64,000 bases of DNA from Mauremys mutica (Eukaryota; Chordata; Testudines; Geoemydidae): contig NC_059077.1 in NCBI RefSeq assembly GCF_020497125.1, positions 26,301,340-26,365,339 on the forward strand, written 5' to 3'. Below, one piece after another: positions 35,601 to 44,600 of this stretch. The notes below the pieces were generated by a model. The model searched no databases, was not told the DNA's origin, and saw nothing but the letters and a program-made list of their open reading frames with translations. Numbering within the stretch: position 1 is the stretch's first letter; each line of letters starts with the position of its first letter. The position numbers and the translations under genes were made by a program.

Positions 35601-38600
35601 TTTCCTCATTTGGGTTGGTTGGGTTAATCTATCAAATTGGATTAAATCAACTTTCTTTACTGGCTTCACACGTACCTGCTGATACTGTCCTGCTCTCCAA
35701 CATCATCATACACTTCTTGGTCATTGTCTACACGTCTCAGGGAAGCACTCGTGGAAGCTCTTTGTTTTCTTTTTAAAGAATCATAGTCAATCTCCACCAT
35801 GGTTGTTTTAACGTATCCATCTAAAACAATGAAAGCTTATGATCAAGCAGCAACAATTTTCATTTAAAAACTCAACAGCTAAGGAAGAACTTTAATAGAA
35901 GCTGAGAACTCAAATGATTCCAGTTGTATTGAGTGCTGAATAACTCTATAGAAATTTCTGAATCTAAGCATGTTGGGCCTTAATCTTCTCCACTTACACT
36001 GTGCAAATCAGGTGTAACTTCATTGAGTTCAATGGATTTAGACCCACTTGGGTCATAGGAGAATCAGGCCCCTGGTCTTGGAAACAAAGCCCCCATTATA
36101 AAGATGAGTTAACACTACATAATCACTACAGTGATATCCACTAGAGACCCTAGGTCAGATGCTCAGCTGTAGCAGAGGAGTGTGCAGTGCATCTGGTGGG
36201 GAAGTGGGGCAAATGGCAAAGTTACTTTAAGACACTTTTTCTCAGTTAATCCTGGCATTACTGTGCCAATGGCCAATCCTCCAGCCTAATTTAGGGCAGT
36301 CTATGGTCCAAACAGGCTGATAGATAGAGCACTGAGATGCAGGGACATTATAGCCACACTCCTTATGCTGTGAGCTCATAGAGAAGTACAAAGGAGTTAC
36401 TGTGCTGGCCTTTTGCCACTGCAGATTCAGCCTACATGGGGGTGATCCTCTTGCTATTTAGGTATCCTGGCAGCCTGGAGGATCAGTAGAAAGTAGCTTA
36501 GCTCATCTGAGGATTGGAACCTCCACCTTTATCACTTGCACTTGAGTTTACTGTGTAGATGTCCCTGGCAAAAATTCTATAATAATAAGATGGATTTAAA
36601 CACTGTATCTGCTGAGCGATAAAATGATAGGCATGCTGACTACACCAACTGTATTTGACAATAAGCATGAATATATTCTTTCAAAACGGAGAAAAGCACA
36701 TAGGAATGAGCACTGAAAACCCTTCTTCCTCTCCTGCTGCAGCAGCAGCCCAATTTCTGATGCACTTCCCCTCTAACCTACATCTGAATTCCACATGAAA
36801 ATTAAATAACTGGAAAAAAAATGATGGAAACTTGGAAAGTAAATCACAAACAAAGTCATTGTTGCTTATTTCAAGTGAATAATTTTTTTTATACCATTTG
36901 ATACTCTCATTCCCTTTTCAAGCCCTCCCCTCCCTTATCAGTTTGTACGCTTTTAAGTAGGCAGATAAGATTCAGGTTGAAACACTGATGAACTACACTG
37001 AGTTGTACCTTTAACCTTCACCCATGTGAAGGCTGGTACAACTTCTGCTTTTGCTGAAATAAAAATCAGTTTATGACAAGCCAAAATAAGTGAAACTAAT
37101 TGGCTTGTGACAACTGCACAAGAACCATAACTCCCCTACAGAGATTTTTTTCTGTGTGTATAAAACCTCCCAAACACAACATATTTTTAAAAATGAAAGG
37201 TGCTTTTAAAGTATAAATTAGCATGCCTATTCTCGTAAAGCACTTACGCCCCGATCCAGCAAAGCATTTAAACAGGCGAGTAGTCCCACAAAAGTCAATG
37301 GGACTACTAATGTTTTTGAAGTTAAACCCGTGTTTAAATGCTTTGCTGGATCAAGACCCTAATGCCCGTGTCTCTGTAAATTAGAGTCCAGATCCTCAGT
37401 TGGTGTAAATGAACATAGTTCCACTTATTTCACTGATTTACACCAGCTGATGATCTTGCCCTAGCTGCATATGTGTGTGCGGGGCTGGGGCTAAGGGTAG
37501 GGATGGGAAAAAGGAAAGATACATTTTAGATTTCAAAAACAACTTTTGATTTTAGGAATCGATATTCAGACAAAAAGTTGGAATGTTCCCATTTTTCCTT
37601 GAGACTGGTAGGAAGTTCTAAAGGCTACTTCTCTTCTTGCTTACACTCCTCTTACTTACACCAGTCTTACATCTGTGTAACTCCAGTGACTGTAAATGAG
37701 GGGAAATTTGGGCCCTTTAGTCTTTTGAATGCAACATTTTATCTAATCTAATCTAATCTCTCTCTTTTTTTGACTGCTCTTAAAATACTGCCACAGAGTC
37801 AAGCTCCAGTGCTGACTTTAAGGCAGACACACTGAACCACATCCTCAGTGGGTGTAAACTGGTGTAGTTCCAGTGAGGATCTGGCCCATTGTCCTTAACT
37901 AATCCTAGAATCTCTAAATTTGACAGTCTATTGTACATAAGTTTGCTGTACGAGCTGTGCCCCACGTCAGATAAGCACAGCAGGATGAGCGTTGGCAGTT
38001 TCTGCTAGATGTCCTTGCCCATGCTGGCTGGGGACCAGCCTAGCTAATATTTCTCTCCCATGTAATGCTGTATGTACTCAGGCAGTCAGTGTTTGATAGG
38101 GCAAACATTCAGGGGTAAAGTGGAGAATCAGAACGTACAATATCCTTTGGTTGTCCTGCCCAGCCACTTTCCTTCAGGGTTGTCTGTAATACGGATGATT
38201 TCAATATTATCACCCTGTTTCACAGTCAGCTCATTCTTCCCTCCCTTGTAGTCCATGCAAGCTCGTGCCTGATGAAGGACTTGAATGGGTCCAGATAACT
38301 GCACAGAAAAAGCAATAAAAGAAGTCACACACACACACAAACATGCGGAGGATGTGCTGATTGCTTTGACAAAAAATCAGATGAAACACAAAACAATAAT
38401 AATTTGTTTTCAGTACCACCCACATGAGCTAGGCACTTTGTGAACAAACACAAAGGCACAGGCCCTGCTCCGAACAGCTTACCCTTTAAAGACAAACTAA
38501 AAAGCAAAGGGCGTAGGGGAGGTGAACAGCATATAATTAAAGCAGTTGAGGTACTAATTGGCAATACAATGTATTAATAACATAGGGCTAGATTATGTAA

Positions 38601-41600
38601 CCCTTGTTCACATAGGTGAACATTTATTTACTCACAGGAGCAGTTCCATGTACTTCAGTAGGACTGTTCATATGAGTAACTGCTGACCATCACATAATGA
38701 TCTTTTTTTCAAGATATGCTGTATGGATGATCCCCAAGTATCCAGAAGCTGGCCACAATCAGCCAGTTTCTTGAATTCAGGCATCATGAAAAAAGGACAG
38801 ATTTGATTGTGGATTGGGTAGTGGCCATGTGGAGCAATGCAGGAAGGGTGTTCTGTGCATTAGGGGCAACAAAAGAGAAGATATCTGTTTAGATGAACAC
38901 ATCAATGTGTTCGTTTGCATGTTTGCATTTATGGATAATGATAGATTTTAGCCTCCATGATAGGCTAGTCTATAGCCTAAAAACACTGAGCATGTTAATA
39001 CACATACTTCAGCCAAGGATTCGGTGTGAGAAAGGGATTTGGGGCCTGATCCCTGAAAAACATACATGTAGATACATTGCTACTGTGTCCACTATTTACT
39101 ATCCAAAGTGCCAAATCTTCTCAGCCTTTCCACAGTAGTGGGATGCCCTAGACACAGAAGAATCACTCTGGTTTCTTTGGTTGCTCTGCAGGAACATAGC
39201 AGGGGCTTGTGGGCAGGCAACAAGGATGGTGGAGAATGACTAGTGGGTTTCCAGACTGCCTGGGTCTGCTGGTTACAAACTATGCGTAAAGGGCTTTGGG
39301 GCACAATGAACTGGGCTCACTAATACACACCAGGGGCTTTAGCAGTGGCTGCGGCTCAGGTGCCTCATTCCCAACCTCTGTACTGATCTCGGAGATTTCA
39401 TACTTCTTTGCGTGGAGGAGCAACACTTGGGACAGGTCATTTACAGGTTCAGTCCTGGAAGGTGCTCCAGCCCCAGTTAAGCAAAGCATGTGTTTAACCT
39501 TAAGCATGTGAATGCTGTGGACCTAATTCTCCTTTTCACAAAGGCCCCTCTATGCTACCTTAGCAGTGTAAAGGGGCTGTAAACTGTAAAGTTACAGTTA
39601 TATAGATATGTTAAGGCCCTTTGCCACTACCAGTGCACGTACAGGAGACTTTATGGAAATGAGAATCAGGCTCTATACGCCTGAAATACTTGTGACTTTC
39701 ACATGCTTAAATTCAAGTGTGTGTTTAAGTTCTTTCAGGGCCAGCTGGATTGAGGATCGAGCCTTCCTGAGGCTTAGTCCAGGGGACAAACCTTCACCCC
39801 AAATGCCAAACGAGCTGGCATCACCATGCAGCTTTGCAGCCAAACTGTGTCCTTGTGCTGTAATGTATGTTTTAAACTGTACAAGGCTAAATAATGACTG
39901 ATGCACTTTGTGTAGCCTGCTAGAAAGGGACCTTACTTTGAACCTCTTTCTGATTTCTTGCTCTTTCTTTTCTTTTTCCCTTTGTTCTCTCTTCTCTTGT
40001 TCCAATCTTTTCTTTTCTTCCTTCTCTCTCTTCTTTTCTTGTTCTCTTGATGTGGCTCTGAACAATGAAAACAGATTATTTCACAGGTAAGGGGATGAAT
40101 GTAGAAGCAAGTGGGCAGAAGTGGGTAGGCACTCACTGAAGCTTTCTCTTCCAAGATCAGCAACAGCAGCTAGGAGGAGACTTCTCGTAATAAGAGCATG
40201 AAAACCCTTTCTGAACCCTGTGGTGGCTGGTCCTGCACGGATGAGCTACATATGGGAGAGGGTATTTGGAGACCCTTTTCCTGCAAGGCATGTGCATAGG
40301 ATGCACCCATAATTTCGCTGGCTATGCTGGAAAGGCCCAAAGTGACAGTAGCCCCAGAGGGTATGTCTACACTGTAATTAGACACCCGTGGCTGGCCCAT
40401 GCTAGCTGACTTGGGCTCATGGGGTTTGGGCTAAGGGGCTGCTTAATTGCAGTGTAGACATTCAGGTTCAGGCTGCAGCCCAAGCTTTGGGACTCTCACA
40501 CCTCACAGGGTCCTGGAACCCAGGCTCCAGCCTGAGCCCGAACCCGAACGTCTACACCACAGTTAAGCAGCCCCTTAGCCTGAGCTCCAGGAGCCCGTAT
40601 CAGCTGGCACAGGCCACCCATGGCTTTTTAATTGCAGTGTAGGACATGTCTGAGAGGCAAGGCCCTGCTCCTGCATGCTGGACAGCGCCAGCAGGTGAGC
40701 CCTGGGGTGGAATAGAGAGGACTGGCTATAGCGTTGGAATGTGTAGCAAGACTTGTTACTGCCCAGTACCCTGGAACCACTGTCCCTAATGATGTTCTTC
40801 CCCACTGCACAGCAATGAGTCTCACAGGTATAACGTAGCCCCCGTTTTTTGTGTGCTTCTGTTGAACTGACTTGAATGGGCCCAGAGGTTATAGACTCAT
40901 AGACTTTAAGGTCAGAAGGGACCATTATGATCATCTAGTCTGACCTCCTGCACAATGCCGGCCACAGAATCTTACCCATCCACTACTGCATTACCCTGTG
41001 TACAACTCATTTTGAGAGCCATCATTCATTTCAGCCTCAACATTACCTATGTTCCATGCATACTTTGTGTCTCCTTCCCTTTTATTGTTGAAAATCATTT
41101 TGCCTTAGAAATAAAGAATCATGAAACTACCCAAAAGACAAGCCTTCCACAGTGCTTTAGCTTTCCTGCATGAGTTATTTTTGTGTGTCCCTCATTTTGG
41201 GTCTCTGTCACAGCTTGCTTCCCACATGTGGGCCTTAGAAGGTTGTGGGGTGGCCTGCTGGTCCCTTCTGATGTGGGGCACTGCAGCAGTTCAGTGGGAG
41301 GGAAGCTTGCATTTCTGCTGTCTGTACCGTCCCTTCTCCGTGGACACACAGTGGGTTTCAGATCCGTGGAGATGTCAATCTAATAATGTCATGAGCTCTA
41401 TTAAAATTCACTTTGAGAATAACAAAATAATTCAGCTATTACTGGGGTGGTGGTGGTACATTTTGTTCCCATTTCAGGCAGTAACTCTGTGCAGCAGCTC
41501 AGTCATGTTCCAAAGAGCTGAAGAGCAAGCTCTTTTGCTACCCAATTCAAAATAGTCACAGGATTTCATTTGAGGAAGCACCTCCACCCGCCTGCTACAT

Positions 41601-44600
41601 CTAGTTTTAGGAGGAAGTTAACCTGTAAACTGATGTGCTTTCTTTAGGGAAGATGATTAAGGTGGATGGAGCCCAAGATTGCAGTGCAGTCAAGCTTCTG
41701 GGCCAGATGAAGTATATTTCCTAGTGATCTGTTTTTTCATTCAGTAACAAAGACACAATGGATTATAGCTGTATATGTTAGATTTGATACCTGATGTCAT
41801 TGATATCTTCATACATCTCTCCATCACTCTCTTGACCCTATAAGAAAAATTAATCATGATTCAGTCTCCAATGGCCCAAATACACTGGAGTTCAGTTTTA
41901 TAGCTAGATACAAACAGACATACATTAAAGCAGAAAAATAATCTGAAAATGCATTTAATCTTTTCAAGCCCAAATTACTAAATTCAAAGGGGGCCAACCT
42001 GTGGCTCTGGAGCCACATGCGGCTCTTCAGAAGTTAATATACGGCTTCTTGTATAGGCACTGACTCCGGGACTGGAGCAACAGGGGCCAACTTTCCAGTG
42101 TACCAGGGGCTGCTCACTGCTCAACCCCTGGCTCTGCCACAGGCCCTCCCCCCACTCCACCCCTTCCCGCCCCCTCCCCTGAGCCTGCCATGCCCTCACT
42201 CCTCCCCCTTGGAGTCTGCATGCCACAAAACAGCTGATCGGGAGGTGTAGGGAGGGAGAAGGAGGGGCTGCCGGTGGGTGAAAGGTGCTGAGAATGGGGG
42301 GAAGGGGTGGAGCTGATGAGGGGGTGCTGACATATTACTGTGGCTCTTTGGCAATGTACATTGGTAAATTCTGGCTCCTTCTCAGGCTCATGTTGGCCAC
42401 CCTTGTACTAAATTGTTCAAATAAGTATTTCTTCTGTTCTGACCTTGGTTGTTATCTATCTATCTATCTAGATATAAAATAAAACCCAGCCTCCTTCCCA
42501 TCACACACAGACACACACACAGACACACACACAGACACACACACACAGATTGTTTATTATGAAGTGAGACTCTGTGCTGCAACTTTGGTTACATTGCATC
42601 TGAAAGCTGGCATGGCTTGAAAGGGATCACGGGGGTTAAAAACTAATTATGGGACATGATGCATTGAGGGGGGAAAAGCTATTGAAGGTATTGGAATAGG
42701 GCTTAGATTAGAGTTCTGTTCCTGACTCTTCCAGAGATTTATTGTGTAACCTTGGGCAAGCCACTGAGGCCCTGATTCAGTGAGGCACTTAATCACGTGC
42801 CTAATTTTAAGCATATGAGTAGTCCCACTGAAATCAACAGGGATAGTCACGTGCTTAAAATTAGGCATGTGATTGAGTACCTTGATGAAATAGGCCTATA
42901 TCTCTGGAAAATTTCAGTGAAACTGAAATGCCAGTGGAAAGTGGAAATGGGAGATTTTGTGAACTTTTTGGTTTCTGGCCAGCTTTATAATTAGTCCCAC
43001 TTTTGTTCTGGATTCAGCCACTTTCATTGTTGCTCTTTACAGTTCTGCAATTTATCAGCAGTATACTGGATCTATTCTGCAACAAACTGGCTTTTCTAAT
43101 GCAGTGATGAATTGGAAAGAATATGTTTTCAGTGTGTTATAAAGGATAATACTTACCCCATCTGTATTTCCATGACCTGAATGACCAAAAATACAAACAA
43201 ACAGACTATTATTTTCTTTTGTAGAGAAAGTGCCTCCTGCTGGTGCTAACTATATGGACACATACACAGCTGTACCTTAACTAGTGCCAAATATAGATTT
43301 ATAATGAATCTTATCTGTTTTAATGAGGATAAGAATGCAAACTAATCGGGATGAACTGAGTTTCCTACTGTGGTACTTTGTAAACTTCTAGCAGTATCTG
43401 ATTTAAGGACTTTCACTTCATCTGCCATAGTGTGTATTATATCACATACGCCCGCAACCAGAATGTTCACTTTAAAGCTTCCTCAGAGACAACAGTGGCC
43501 TTGCCTATCATATCAGTTTACAAAAATCCAATCTCTTACAAGCAAGGAAGTGAAGAGTTAAGAACATAAAATCTTACACTGGTCACATAGGGCTAGTGCA
43601 CAGCCATGGCAGGGAGTATGGAGGCATAAGGCCTGTACCCTCCTGTGCATGCTAGCTATGCTATGGCCTGCAGCATAGGAAGAGAAGGCTAGGCAGAGCT
43701 GCTGATTTTCCCAGGCTGTGCAAGTGGGTAGCAGGCTTCATCTCCACCCCATTACATGCTGTGCTGGCCAGAATACTGGGTGAGGTACACTGTGGCTGGT
43801 ATAGCCCTGCCACAGTTTACTTTCTTCCTAGGGGAGACCAGGAGAGAGACTCATAATCTGCTTCTTGGGCTACTCCTGTACAACACAACTATGTGCTGGC
43901 CCTTGCTCAGGCAGATGGCAAAGTGACGATAGTACCTAACAAACAAATTACTTTTATCCAGTAGAAAAGCAATGCATGTTTCATGAGAACACAATAACTA
44001 ACTCTGAAAAAAGAGCAAAGAGTCCTGTGGCACCTTATAGACTAACAGTGGAAAGTGGAAATGGGAGATTTGGGAAATGGGAGATGACATGCATCCGGCG
44101 AAGTGGGTATTCACCCACGAAAGCTCATGCTCCAATACGTCTGTTAGTCTATAAGGTGCCACAGGACTCTTTGCTGCTTTTACAGATCCAGACTAACACG
44201 GCTACCCCTCTGGTACTCTGAAAAAAGAATACTGATTCCAGATCAGCGTTGAAAGTTATTAGGCTCAGCAAATCTTCCAAGCCAAAGTTACGTGGGTGCT
44301 AAAACAAGGCTTTCTAAGAGAAAGTGCCTGCTATGTTGATTGTGGAGTGGTTACTGCTGTTATAGAACGTACACCACTCCAAAATATGACTTGCAGTTCA
44401 ATAACACCATACATATTTATGCCAGTCACTTATATTATAAATACAACATACCTAATTCTTAAATGGTTGCTATTAGTTAAAATGTATTCTTACCATCTGA
44501 ACCAAATTCAACATCATCGTAACTTTGTTCATTGTCTGGACTTCTGTGAATATGAAAAGAAAATGTGAAATCTGAGAAGACAGTTCCTATAATTACACCT

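Larger units (their letters stand above)
35821..38138. other. FYB1 intron with palindromic MITEs
   Basis: Contains the foldbacks listed at 37251-37358 and 37388-37462 and decayed relatives near 36000-36070 and 37830-37890. No exon is seen. Confidence 0.45.

Noticed and set aside
39937..40060. CT-rich simple repeat on the plus strand
   Set aside because: On the minus strand it is the FYB1 Lys/Glu helix exon with valid splice sites and phase.
41121..41555. 144-codon plus-strand frame
   Set aside because: No recognisable domain, no codon signature, lies in an FYB1 intron on the opposite strand.
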